Assembly: GCF_028657195.3 (NCBI RefSeq)
Contig: NZ_JANCPR020000016.1
Span: forward strand, 114,673-178,672
Length of the DNA: 64,000 bases
Source of the DNA: Streptomyces iconiensis
GTDB lineage: Bacteria > Actinomycetota > Actinomycetes > Streptomycetales > Streptomycetaceae
Reading direction: 5' to 3'
Shown: in pieces, positions 41,769 through 50,425 of the stretch
Numbering within the stretch: position 1 is the first letter of the stretch
Layout: each line of letters opens with the position of its first letter
Notes under the pieces: model-generated
Told to the model about the DNA's origin: nothing
Databases searched by the model: none
What the model saw: only the letters and a program-made list of their open reading frames with translations
Program-made: the position numbers and the translations under genes

Positions 41769-43535
41769 ATGGCTTCGGTCCCCTCACTTGCCGCTACGGT
41801 CCGCCGGCGCGTCTCGGAAGCACTCTCGGCAGCCCTGCCGGAGGCCGGCTCCGCCGACCCGCTGCTGCGACGAAGCGACCGGGCCGACTTCCAGGCCAAC
41901 GGCATGCTGGCCCTCGCCAAGCAGCTCAAGGGCAACCCCCGCGAGCTGGCGGCGAAGGTCGTCGGGGCGATCCCCGCCAATGACGAGATCAGGGACATCG
42001 AGGTCTCGGGGCCCGGTTTCCTCAACATCACCGTCTCCGACGCTGCCGTCGTACGCACCCTCGCGGCCCGTGCGGCCGACGACCGCCTGGGCGTCCCGTA
42101 CGCGGAGCACCCCGGCACCACGGTGATCGACTACTCGCAGCCGAACGTCGCCAAGGAGATGCACGTCGGCCACCTGCGCTCGACGGTGATCGGCGACGCG
42201 ATCGTGCACGTTCTGGAGCACCGCGGCGAGCGGGTCATCAGGCGCCACCACATCGGTGACTGGGGCACCCAGTTCGGCATGCTCATCCAGTATCTGACCG
42301 AGCACCCGACGGAGCTGGACCACGAGTCGGACGCGTCAGCGGGCACCGAGCAGGGCGAGGCCGCCATGGCGCGCCTCAACAGGCTCTACAAGTCCTCGCG
42401 CGCTCTGTTCGACTCCGACGAGAAGTTCAAGGCGCGGGCCCGCGACCGCGTGGTGCAGCTCCAGGCGGGCGACGAGGAGACCCTCGCCCTCTGGCACAAG
42501 ATCGTCGACGAGTCCAAGACGTACTTCCAGGCCGTGTACGACGAGCTGGACGTGGAGATCCACGACGCGGACATCGTCGGCGAGAGCGCCTACAACGACG
42601 ACCTCCAGCAGATCGTGAAGGACCTGGAGGAGTCCGGCGTCGCCGTGCGCTCCGACGGCGCGCTCTGCGTGTTCTTCGACGACGTGAAGGGCCCGGACGG
42701 CAATCCGACCCCGCTGATCGTCCAGAAGTCCAACGGCGGCTTCGGCTACGCCGCGACCGACCTGGCCGCCATCCGCGACCGCGTCGGCCGGCTGCACGCC
42801 GACACCCTGCTGTACGTGGTGGACGCCCGCCAGGCCCTGCACTTCCGGATGGTCTTCGAGACGGCGCAGCGCGCCGGCTGGCTGCCGGAGGGCACGGCGA
42901 AGCAGCTCGCGTTCGGCACGGTCCTGGGCAAGGACGGCAAGCCGTTCAAGACCCGCGAGGGCGAGACGATCCGCCTGGTGGACCTGCTGGACGAGGCGAC
43001 GGAGCGCGCCGCCGTGGTCGTACGGGAGAAGGCGCAGGACCTCACGGAGGAGGAGATCCAGGACCGCGCGAAGCAGGTGGGCATCGGCGCGGTCAAGTAC
43101 GCGGACCTGTCCAACTCGATGACCCGCGACTACGTCTTCGACCTGGACCGCATGGTCTCCCTCCAGGGCGACACCAGCGTCTACCTGCAGTACGCGTACG
43201 CCCGCATCCGCTCCATCTTCCGTAAGGCCGGCGACCACAGGCCGGCCCCGCACCCGGAGCTGGAGCTGGCCCCCGCCGAGCGCGCGCTGGCCCTGCACCT
43301 GGACGAGTTCGGCGACACCCTGGCCGCTGTCGCCGAGGAGTACGAGCCGCACAAGCTCGCCGCGTACCTCTACGAACTGGCCTCGCTCTACAGCCCGTTC
43401 TACGAGAACTGCCCGGTCCTGAAGGCCGACACCGACGCGGAACGCGAGAACCGCCTCTTCCTCTGCGACCTCACGGCCCGCACCCTCCACCAGGGCATGG
43501 CCCTCCTGGGCATCAGGACCCCCGAGCGCCTGTAG
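41769..43535 (+). CDS. argS: Arginyl-tRNA synthetase
   Basis: This 588-residue class I synthetase charges tRNA-Arg. The N-terminal Add-1 domain covers about residues 1-110, then comes YSQPNVAKEMHVGHLRSTVIGD with the HVGH motif near 130. The HHIGDWGTQFGMLI signature follows near 160, and the C-terminal anticodon domain includes DRMVSLQGDTSVYLQYAYAR near 460. ATG at 41769 gives MASVPSLAATV. The frame is open far upstream, but that part shadows lysS. The last 23 bases overlap the convergent ATPase gene. Confidence 0.95.
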   Translation: MASVPSLAATVRRRVSEALSAALPEAGSADPLLRRSDRADFQANGMLALAKQLKGNPRELAAKVVGAIPANDEIRDIEVSGPGFLNITVSDAAVVRTLAARAADDRLGVPYAEHPGTTVIDYSQPNVAKEMHVGHLRSTVIGDAIVHVLEHRGERVIRRHHIGDWGTQFGMLIQYLTEHPTELDHESDASAGTEQGEAAMARLNRLYKSSRALFDSDEKFKARARDRVVQLQAGDEETLALWHKIVDESKTYFQAVYDELDVEIHDADIVGESAYNDDLQQIVKDLEESGVAVRSDGALCVFFDDVKGPDGNPTPLIVQKSNGGFGYAATDLAAIRDRVGRLHADTLLYVVDARQALHFRMVFETAQRAGWLPEGTAKQLAFGTVLGKDGKPFKTREGETIRLVDLLDEATERAAVVVREKAQDLTEEEIQDRAKQVGIGAVKYADLSNSMTRDYVFDLDRMVSLQGDTSVYLQYAYARIRSIFRKAGDHRPAPHPELELAPAERALALHLDEFGDTLAAVAEEYEPHKLAAYLYELASLYSPFYENCPVLKADTDAERENRLFLCDLTARTLHQGMALLGIRTPERL

Positions 43536-43965
43536 GGCTCTGATCGCCGTACGGCGGATTCCGGGTGTGGGTGGGCACCTCCACCCACACCCGTTTTCCG
43601 TCCGGCAGGAGTACGTAGCCGAAGTCCTCGGCCCTCTCGCGCAGCATCCACAGTCCGCGCCCGGACTCCGCCGTCCAGTGCGGGACGGTCACCACGGGCG
43701 CCAGCGGGCAACCGTCCGTGACGCTGACGAACACCGAGCCCGTCTCCTCGCCCCTTCGCAGCTCCAGCTCACAACGCCGGTCCTCAACGTGCCGGTACAC
43801 GTTGCTGAGCAACTCCGTCACCGCGTGCAGCACGGTCTCCTCTGCGCACCGCGGCTGCCCCCACGCCCGTATGGCCGCCTTCGCCAACCGCCTGAAGTGC
43901 GGGATCTCCTCGATCCGGACGGTCAACGTCCAGGTGTGCGTGAGGGGTTGGGCGAAGACGGCCAT
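43513..43965 (-). CDS. HATPase_c/anti-sigma-factor-like ATP-binding protein
   Basis: This 150-residue protein starts at ATG 43963-43965 after a perfect AGGAGG. It has the GHKL ATPase pattern: the N-box AVTELLSNVYRHV near residue 47, the G1 box VSVTDGCPLAP near 77 and the G2 region ESGRGLWMLRERAEDFGY near 98. Such RsbW-like single-domain proteins act as anti-sigma or serine-kinase regulators. It is divergent from an XRE/DUF5753 regulator and a DUF397 gene, the standard trio of the WhiJ/AbaA-like loci in Streptomyces. Confidence 0.88.
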   Translation of the reverse strand: MAVFAQPLTHTWTLTVRIEEIPHFRRLAKAAIRAWGQPRCAEETVLHAVTELLSNVYRHVEDRRCELELRRGEETGSVFVSVTDGCPLAPVVTVPHWTAESGRGLWMLRERAEDFGYVLLPDGKRVWVEVPTHTRNPPYGDQSPTGARGS

Positions 43966-44151
43966 GTCGCCTCCTGCGGGTCGAGCGGCCTGGGGAGCGA
44001 CACGTTGGCGCGAACGCGTCCCGCTGCGCAAGTCGTTCAGCTACTTTTTGGAGCTATCCAATGATTCGGTACACGATCGGGTGATGCGCAGGACTGCGAG
44101 CGCCAAGACAAGTGAAACTTGTGCTTCCCCCGCACAACTGGGAGCCGCCCC

Positions 44152-45018
44152 ATGGGAGTTCATGCCCCTCGCACCGCACGCCGCCGCAAGCTCGGTTCGG
44201 AACTCAAGGCACTGCGCGAAGCCGCAGCGGTCTCCGTCGAGCAGGCGGCGCAGCGCATCCACGGCGACAACAGCAAGATCAGTCGGCTGGAGACCGGCCG
44301 ACAGCGCATCACACGCCTGGAACTGGATGCGCTACTGGAGCTGTACGCCCTCCGGGATGAGCATCTCCGCTCCGGTCTTGTCGCGCTCGCGACTGAGGCA
44401 CGCAAGCGCGGCTGGTGGCGCCAGTACAGCGAACTGCTGAGGAGCGACTTCCAAGAAGTACTGAGCCTGGAGAGCGACGCGGCCACAATCCAGGCATTCC
44501 AGCCGATGCTGATTCCCGGACTTCTCCAGACTCCCGCGTACGCCACCGCCGTGCTCCGCGAACTCACTCCGGGATTCAGTGAAGAGGAGCTGGACTCCTA
44601 CCTCTCGATCCGTATGGCACGGCAGGAGATCTTCACGAAACCGGACCCACCGCACTATCTGTGCGTCCTCACCGAAGGGGCACTGCGCCAGGAGGTGGGC
44701 GGCGCGGAGGCCCAGGCCCAACAGCTGTGCCACTTGCGGAAGATGAGCAAGCCACCGCAGCTCACGATCCAAGTTCTGCCCTATGCGCAGGGCGTACACG
44801 TCGGCATGGACGGGCCGTTCAGCATCTACTCGTACCCGGACCCGATGGACCTTGATGTGGTCGGAGTAGAGTACTTGGACGGGAAGCTCTACCTGGAAGA
44901 AGAACGCCCCGTATCCCGCTACCGGATGGCCTTTGACCAGCTTCGCTCGTGCGCTCTATCGTCCCGGCAGTCTCTCGAACTCATCTCCCATATCGCGAGA
45001 GACCTCGAATCCCGCTAA
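44152..45018 (+). CDS. XRE-family regulator with DUF5753 (WhiJ-like)
   Basis: This 288-residue protein has an N-terminal helix-turn-helix (LGSELKALREAAAVSVEQAA then RIHGDNSKISRLETGRQRIT) at about residues 14-55. A DUF5753 ligand or effector domain covers the rest (IQAFQPMLIPGLLQTPAYAT near 122, LTIQVLPYAQGVHVGMDGPF near 203). ATG at 44152 is used since GGGAG precedes it; a GTG 11 codons upstream is possible. WhiJ-type proteins repress development or metabolism, usually together with an adjacent DUF397 partner, here 14 bases downstream. Confidence 0.9.
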   Translation: MGVHAPRTARRRKLGSELKALREAAAVSVEQAAQRIHGDNSKISRLETGRQRITRLELDALLELYALRDEHLRSGLVALATEARKRGWWRQYSELLRSDFQEVLSLESDAATIQAFQPMLIPGLLQTPAYATAVLRELTPGFSEEELDSYLSIRMARQEIFTKPDPPHYLCVLTEGALRQEVGGAEAQAQQLCHLRKMSKPPQLTIQVLPYAQGVHVGMDGPFSIYSYPDPMDLDVVGVEYLDGKLYLEEERPVSRYRMAFDQLRSCALSSRQSLELISHIARDLESR

Positions 45019-45032
45019 GAGGCACCCGGATC

Positions 45033-45236
45033 ATGCTGCACAGTCTTCCCGAGAACACCTGGCACAAGTCTCCCTACAGCTCGGACACAGACGGCAACTG
45101 CGTCGCATGCCGCAAGCTCCCTCACGGGGAAACCGTCGCCGTCCACGACACCAAGGACCCGACCCGGGGAACCCTCCACATCCCGGCCCCGGCGTGGAAC
45201 GCCTTCCTCAGCGCGGTGACCGCCCAGCCGGCGTAG
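45033..45236 (+). CDS. DUF397 small protein
   Basis: This 67-residue protein has the typical DUF397 sequence: TWHKSPYSSDTDGNCVACRKL, then VAVHDTKDPTRGTLHIPAPAWNAFL. AAGAGG precedes the ATG. Genes of this family nearly always follow WhiJ-like XRE-DUF5753 genes, as here, and the pair is thought to act together, with the small protein as antagonist or partner. It may be co-translated with the regulator. Confidence 0.9.
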   Translation: MLHSLPENTWHKSPYSSDTDGNCVACRKLPHGETVAVHDTKDPTRGTLHIPAPAWNAFLSAVTAQPA

Positions 45237-45340
45237 GCGAACCCGCACGCGCGTGAAGGCGTACGGATTCCAGCGGGAACCGTACGCCTTCAAGAGTCAC
45301 CCCCGAGGGCCCGCGCAAAGCGGCAGGCCGCGGCAGGCCG

Positions 45341-46339
45341 TTACCGCAGCAGCCGTGAGGCCGCCTCGGAGGCCCAGTACGTGAGGATCATCCGCGCACC
45401 GGCCCGCTTGAACCCGGTCAGGGTCTCGATGATCGCGGCATCGCGGTCGATGAGCCCCTTCTCCGCAGCGGCCTCGATCATCGCGTACTCCCCGGAGATC
45501 TGGTACGCGCCCACCGGCACATCCGCCCGCTCCGAGACCTCCTTCAGCACGTCGAGGTAGGGCATCCCCGGCTTGACCATCACCATGTCAGCGCCCTCGG
45601 CGAGGTCGAGCGCCAGCTCGCGCAGGGCCTCGCGCCCGTTGGCCGGGTCCTGCTGGTACGTCTTGCGGTCGCCGGTCAGCGAGGAGCCGATGGCCTCGCG
45701 GAACGGCCCGAAGAAGGCGGAGGAGTACTTCGCCGTGTAGGCGAAGACGGCGACATCGGTGAATCCCGCGCCGTCCAGCGCCGAGCGGATGTGCGCGATC
45801 TGCCCGTCCATCATGCCGCTGGGGCCCACCACATGAGCCCCGGCCCCGGCCTGGACACGGGCCATCTCCGCGTACCGCTCCAGCGTCGCGTCGTTGTCGA
45901 CGCGCCCCTCACCGTCCAGCACACCGCAGTGCCCGTGGTCGGTGTACTCGTCCAGGCACAGGTCGGACATGACGACCAGGTCGTCACCGACCTCGGAGCG
46001 CACATCGCGCAGCGCGACCTGGAGGATGCCCTCCGGGTCGGTACCGGCCGTGCCCACGGCGTCCTTCTTCGCGTCCTCGGGCACGCCGAAGATCATGATC
46101 CCGCCGAGACCCAGGGCCACCGCCTCCGCAGCCGCCTTCTTCAGCGACTCGCGCGAGTGCTGGACGACGCCCGGCATCGAGGAGACCGGCACCGGCTCCG
46201 CCGCGCCCTCCCGTACGAAAACCGGCAGGATCAGGTCGGACGGGTGCACCCGGTGTTCCGCGACCATGCGGCGCATCGCGGCCGTGGTCCGCAGCCTGCG
46301 CGGACGTGCCGCCGGGTAGGCGCCGTAAGTGCTGCTCAC
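45341..46339 (-). CDS. hemB: Delta-aminolevulinic acid dehydratase (porphobilinogen synthase)
   Basis: This 332-residue enzyme condenses two 5-aminolevulinates to porphobilinogen. Schiff-base lysines are in FAYTAKYSSAFFGPFREA near residue 206 and DMVMVKPGMPYLD near 258. The metal-binding stretch reads SDLCLDEYTDHGHCG near 127-141, with cysteines at two of the three zinc positions and Asp at the middle one. GTG at 46337-46339 follows AGGAGG at good spacing. It overlaps the hemD stop (GTGA), so it is the last gene of the rex-hemACDB operon. Confidence 0.95.
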   Translation of the reverse strand: MSSTYGAYPAARPRRLRTTAAMRRMVAEHRVHPSDLILPVFVREGAAEPVPVSSMPGVVQHSRESLKKAAAEAVALGLGGIMIFGVPEDAKKDAVGTAGTDPEGILQVALRDVRSEVGDDLVVMSDLCLDEYTDHGHCGVLDGEGRVDNDATLERYAEMARVQAGAGAHVVGPSGMMDGQIAHIRSALDGAGFTDVAVFAYTAKYSSAFFGPFREAIGSSLTGDRKTYQQDPANGREALRELALDLAEGADMVMVKPGMPYLDVLKEVSERADVPVGAYQISGEYAMIEAAAEKGLIDRDAAIIETLTGFKRAGARMILTYWASEAASRLLR

Positions 46340-48048
46340 GAACGTGTCCTCCTCCTGGCCGGACGCTTCTCGCTCGGCCGCTTCACAGTTTCGCCCGCTC
46401 CGACCGCGTCGGACCTGCGCTGGGCGCCGTAGTCGGCGAGCGCCTCGGCCAGCTTGTGCACGGACGGCTCGGGCGACATGACGTCGACCCGCAGGCCGTG
46501 TTCCTCCGCCGTCTTGGCGGTGGCCGGGCCGATGCACGCGATGACCGTGACGTTGTGCGGCTTGCCCGCGATACCGACCAGGTTGCGCACGGTGGAGGAC
46601 GAGGTGAACAGCACCGCGTCGAACCCGCCACCCTTGATGGCCTCACGGGTCTCGGCCGGCGGCGGCGAGGCGCGCACCGTGCGGTACGCGGTGACGTCGT
46701 CGACCTCCCAGCCCAGCTCGATCAGCCCGGCCACCAGCGTCTCGGTGGCGATGTCGGCGCGCGGCAGGAAGACACGGTCGATCGGGTCGAACACCGGGTC
46801 GTACGGAGGCCAGTCCTCCAGCAGTCCCGCAGCCGACTGTTCGCCGCTGGGCACCAGGTCCGGCTTGACGCCGAAGGCAACCAGGGCACGCGCCGTCTGC
46901 TCGCCCACAGCTGCGACCTTGATCCCGGCGAAGGCGCGCGCGTCGAGCCCGTACTCCTCGAACTTCTCCCGCACCGCCTTGACGGCGTTGACGGAGGTGA
47001 AGGCGATCCACTCGTAGCGGCCCGTCACCAGGCCCTTGACCGCGCGTTCCATCTGCTGCGGGGTGCGGGGCGGCTCGACGGCGATGGTCGGCACCTCCGC
47101 GGGCACGGCGCCGTAGGACCGCAACTGGTCGGAGAGGGAAGCAGCCTGTTCCTTGGTGCGCGGCACCAGGACCTGCCAGCCGAACAGCGGCTTGGACTCG
47201 AACCAGGCCAGCTGATCGCGCTGCGCGGCGGCGCTGCGCTCACCGACCACGGCTATGACGGGCTGCGCGCCGTCGGCCGAGGGCAGCACCTTGGCCTGCT
47301 TGAGGGTCTGCGCGATGCTGCCGAGTGTGGCGGTGAAGGTGCGCTGCCGGGTGGTCGTACCGGCGAGCGTGACCGTCAGCGGCGTATCGGGCTTACGCCC
47401 GGCCGCCACCAGTTCTCCTGCCGTGGCGCCGACCGTCTCCAGCGTGGTGGAGACGACGACGGTGGCGTCGCTGGCGCCGACCTCGGTCCAGCAGCGGTCG
47501 TCGGCCGTACGCGCGTCGACGAACCGCACGTCGGTTCCCTGCGCGTCCCGCAGCGGTACTCCCGCGTAGGCGGGGACCCCCACGACGGAGGCCACGCCCG
47601 GCACCACCTCGAAGGGGATGCCCTCGGAAGCCAGCGCGAGCATCTCGCGGGCCGCGTCCGAGTCGAGTCCCGGATCGCCCGCGACCGCACGGACGACCCG
47701 CTTGCCGGAGCGCGCGGAGGCTATGGCAGACTCGCCCGGGTCGACAGCAGCATCGCCCGCCGGGGCAGGGGCAGTTGATAGCCCGTCAGCCTCCGGCCTG
47801 AGCGGTGTGTCCACCCCCACGCGCGCGTGGGGCCGGACGACATGATGCACTCGCGGGTCGGCCACAAGCACTTCGGCCTGCGCCAGCGCCTCCACGGCGC
47901 GCAATGTCAGCAGACCCGGGTCCCCGGGCCCGGCACCCAGGAAGGTGACGTGTCCGTGTGCACCGTGCAGGTGCTGTCTCGCTACTGCCGTGTTCTGTAC
48001 GGTGCTCGACTTGTCGGCGTGCGACCTGTCGGCGGCGGTGGGGCTCAA
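46336..48048 (-). CDS. hemD: Fused uroporphyrinogen-III synthase with C-methyltransferase-like domain
   Basis: This 570-residue protein has an N-terminal tetrapyrrole-methylase-like domain (VTFLGAGPGDPGLLTLRAVE at 34-53, EGIPFEVVPGVASVVGVPAY near 142-161). The C-terminal uroporphyrinogen-III synthase domain covers about 290-540 (GWQVLVPRTKEQAASLSDQL, VNAVKAVREKFEEYGLDARA, DAVLFTSSSTVRNLVG). The HemD half should close the linear bilane. In the methylase half the usual GGDPFxFGRGGEE loop is replaced by VAGDPGLDSDAAREM, so methylation of uroporphyrinogen is doubtful. It overlaps hemC and hemB by four bases each, implying coupled translation. Confidence 0.92.
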   Translation of the reverse strand: MSPTAADRSHADKSSTVQNTAVARQHLHGAHGHVTFLGAGPGDPGLLTLRAVEALAQAEVLVADPRVHHVVRPHARVGVDTPLRPEADGLSTAPAPAGDAAVDPGESAIASARSGKRVVRAVAGDPGLDSDAAREMLALASEGIPFEVVPGVASVVGVPAYAGVPLRDAQGTDVRFVDARTADDRCWTEVGASDATVVVSTTLETVGATAGELVAAGRKPDTPLTVTLAGTTTRQRTFTATLGSIAQTLKQAKVLPSADGAQPVIAVVGERSAAAQRDQLAWFESKPLFGWQVLVPRTKEQAASLSDQLRSYGAVPAEVPTIAVEPPRTPQQMERAVKGLVTGRYEWIAFTSVNAVKAVREKFEEYGLDARAFAGIKVAAVGEQTARALVAFGVKPDLVPSGEQSAAGLLEDWPPYDPVFDPIDRVFLPRADIATETLVAGLIELGWEVDDVTAYRTVRASPPPAETREAIKGGGFDAVLFTSSSTVRNLVGIAGKPHNVTVIACIGPATAKTAEEHGLRVDVMSPEPSVHKLAEALADYGAQRRSDAVGAGETVKRPSEKRPARRRTRS

Positions 48049-49049
48049 AGTGCTCGCTCCCCCATCAGACCGGCTGCGCCCTTGGCGAGCATCTCGTCGG
48101 CGAGTTCGCGCCCCATGCGTTCGGGGGTCGTGACATCTCCGTCGGAAGCCGGGGCGGGACCGGTGGTGGACAACTGCACAAGCGTCTTGCCGTCGGTGCT
48201 GCCGACGACGCCACGCAGGCGCATTTCGGTGACAACCTGCCCCTCGACAAGCAGGTCGGCCAGCGCCCCCACAGGTGCGCTACAGCCGGCCTCCAAGGCG
48301 GCGAGCAGGGTTCGCTCGGCGGTGACGGCGGCCCGCGTGTGCGGGTCGTCCAGCTCCGCGAGCTGTGCGGCCAGGTGCGCGTTGGACGCCGCGCACTCGA
48401 CAGCCAGTGCCCCCTGGCCAGGGGCGGGCAGAATCGCGTCCGGGGTGATCAGCTCGGTGGCCTCCTCGTCGAGGCGCCCGACACGCTGGAGTCCGGCGGC
48501 GGCGAGCACGACCGCGTCAAGCTCACCGGAGCGCACGTACCCGATTCGCGTGTCGATATTCCCCCGGATCGGTACAGTCTCGATCTCCAGGCCCAACGAG
48601 CGTGCCCAGCCGTGCAGTTGAGCCATACGGCGGGGCGACCCCGTACCGATGCGCGCGACACCCGGCGCAGCCGCGGCGACCAGCGCCTCGAAGCCGAGCC
48701 CGTCGCGGCCCACCAGCACATCCCGCGGGTCCGCACGCGGCGGCACGGCCGCCAGCGTGAACTCGGCGGGCTGTGTGGTCGGCAGGTCCTTCAGCGAGTG
48801 CACGGCGAAGTCGATCTCGCCGGCGCCGAGCGCGTCACGCAGCGCGTTGACGAACACACCGGTGCCGCCGATCTGCGCGAGCTGCTCCTTGCTGGTGTCG
48901 CCGTACGTGGTGATCTCGACCAGCTCGACGGGGCGTCCCGTGAGCCTGCGCACCTCCTCGGCGACCAGCCCGGACTGCGCCATGGCGAGCTTGCTGCGCC
49001 GAGTGCCCAGCCTGAGCGCCGGGGCCTGGTCTGGGGCGTGGGGGTTCAT
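48045..49049 (-). CDS. hemC: Hydroxymethylbilane synthase (porphobilinogen deaminase)
   Basis: This 334-residue enzyme joins four porphobilinogens. LRLGTRRSKLAMAQS is at residues 12-26, FAVHSLKDLPT near 81 holds the catalytic Asp region, GTGSPRRMAQL near 134, and the dipyrromethane cofactor cysteine is in EAGCSAPVGALA near 248. It overlaps hemA (ATGA 49046-49049) and hemD (ATGA 48045-48048). Confidence 0.96.
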   Translation of the reverse strand: MNPHAPDQAPALRLGTRRSKLAMAQSGLVAEEVRRLTGRPVELVEITTYGDTSKEQLAQIGGTGVFVNALRDALGAGEIDFAVHSLKDLPTTQPAEFTLAAVPPRADPRDVLVGRDGLGFEALVAAAAPGVARIGTGSPRRMAQLHGWARSLGLEIETVPIRGNIDTRIGYVRSGELDAVVLAAAGLQRVGRLDEEATELITPDAILPAPGQGALAVECAASNAHLAAQLAELDDPHTRAAVTAERTLLAALEAGCSAPVGALADLLVEGQVVTEMRLRGVVGSTDGKTLVQLSTTGPAPASDGDVTTPERMGRELADEMLAKGAAGLMGERAL

Positions 49050-50425
49050 TGCCGCTCCTGTTCCGGATTGCTGACAGCGGCGACCGCCTGCGGGTCGAGG
49101 TCGAAAAGTTCACGCAGCGCGTCCGCGTATCCGGCGCCACCCGGTTCGCCCGCGAGCTGCTTGACGCGCACGGTCGGCGCGTGCAGCAGCTTGTCCACAA
49201 CTCGGCGCACGGTCTGCGTGATCTCCGCGCGCTGTCTGTCATCCATCTCGTGCAGCCGCCCTTCGAGCCGCGCCATCTCACTGGCGACGACATCGGCGGC
49301 CATCGTGCGGAGCGCCACCACGGTGGGCGTGATCGTCGCGGCCCGCTGGGCTGCGCCGAAAGCGGCGACCTCCTCGCCCACGATGCCGCGCACGGCTTCC
49401 ACATCGCCCGCCATCGGCGCATCGGCCTCAGCCTCGGCCAGCGACTCGATGTCCACCAGCCGTACCCCGTCCACCCGGTGCACACCGGCGTCGACGTCGC
49501 GGGGCATGGCGAGGTCCAGCAGCGCCAGCGGCGGTATGCCCGCACCTGCGCCCACCGGGGCATCCGCGCCCCGACGGCGCGAGGCGTCCTCGACGACCTC
49601 GGTGGAGAGCACGAGCCCAGTCGCCCCCGTACAGGAAACGACCACATCGGCCTGCGCCAGCTCGGAGTTGACCGACTCGATGGGCAGGGCGCGGGCGACG
49701 AGCCCGTCCCCGCTCTCCCCGGCCGGGCCTTCTCCGGCCAGCGCGGCGGCAAGCCGCTCGGCGCGGGGCAACGTCCTGTTAACGATCACCAGTTCGGCCA
49801 CACCGGCGCGCGCGAGCGTCGCAGCCGCCAGCGAGGACATCGAACCGGCGCCGATCACCAACGCCCGCTTCCCGCGCACCCATTCGTCCACGGGCGCCCC
49901 TGCGGCAAGCTGTTCCAGACCGAACGTGACCAGCGACTGACCGGCCTTGTCGATCCCCGTCTCCGAGTGCGCCCGCTTGCCCACCCGGAGCGCCTGCTGG
50001 AAGAGATCGTTCAGCAGCCGCCCCGCGGTGTGCTGCTCCTGCGCGACGGCGAGCGCGTCCTTGATCTGGCCGAGGATCTGCCCCTCGCCCACGACCATCG
50101 AGTCCAGCCCGCACGCCACGGAGAAGAAGTGGTGAACGGCGCGGTCCTCGTAGTGCACGTACAGATACGGGGTCAGCTCCTCAAGCCCCACACCGCTGTG
50201 CTGCGCGAGCAGCGTCGACAGCTCGGCGACGCCCGCGTGGAACTTGTCGACGTCCGCGTACAGCTCGATCCTGTTGCAGGTGGAGAGCACGGCGGCCTCA
50301 CCGGCCGGCTGGGCGCTCACCGCGTCCTGCAGGAGCTTGCCCCGCTCCCCCGGCTCCAGCGCGGCACGTTCCAGCACGCTCACCGGCGCGCTGCGGTGGC
50401 TCAGACCGACGACGAGCAGACTCAT
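49046..50425 (-). CDS. hemA: Glutamyl-tRNA reductase
   Basis: This 459-residue enzyme reduces glutamyl-tRNA to glutamate-1-semialdehyde, the committed step of C5 haem synthesis. The catalytic cysteine is in VLSTCNRIELYA near residue 50. VACGLDSMVVGEGQILGQIK is near 105, and the NADPH domain has ALVIGAGSMSSLAAATLARA near 185. Helical dimerisation segments end the protein. Its ATG overlaps the rex stop (50422-50425), so haem synthesis is coupled to the redox regulator. Its product feeds HemL (25882-27219). Confidence 0.96.
   Translation of the reverse strand: MSLLVVGLSHRSAPVSVLERAALEPGERGKLLQDAVSAQPAGEAAVLSTCNRIELYADVDKFHAGVAELSTLLAQHSGVGLEELTPYLYVHYEDRAVHHFFSVACGLDSMVVGEGQILGQIKDALAVAQEQHTAGRLLNDLFQQALRVGKRAHSETGIDKAGQSLVTFGLEQLAAGAPVDEWVRGKRALVIGAGSMSSLAAATLARAGVAELVIVNRTLPRAERLAAALAGEGPAGESGDGLVARALPIESVNSELAQADVVVSCTGATGLVLSTEVVEDASRRRGADAPVGAGAGIPPLALLDLAMPRDVDAGVHRVDGVRLVDIESLAEAEADAPMAGDVEAVRGIVGEEVAAFGAAQRAATITPTVVALRTMAADVVASEMARLEGRLHEMDDRQRAEITQTVRRVVDKLLHAPTVRVKQLAGEPGGAGYADALRELFDLDPQAVAAVSNPEQERQ

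Noticed and set aside
39303..43535. 1410-codon plus-strand frame ending in argS
   Set aside because: It is argS plus a frame antisense to lysS; no domain precedes the argS ATG at 41769.
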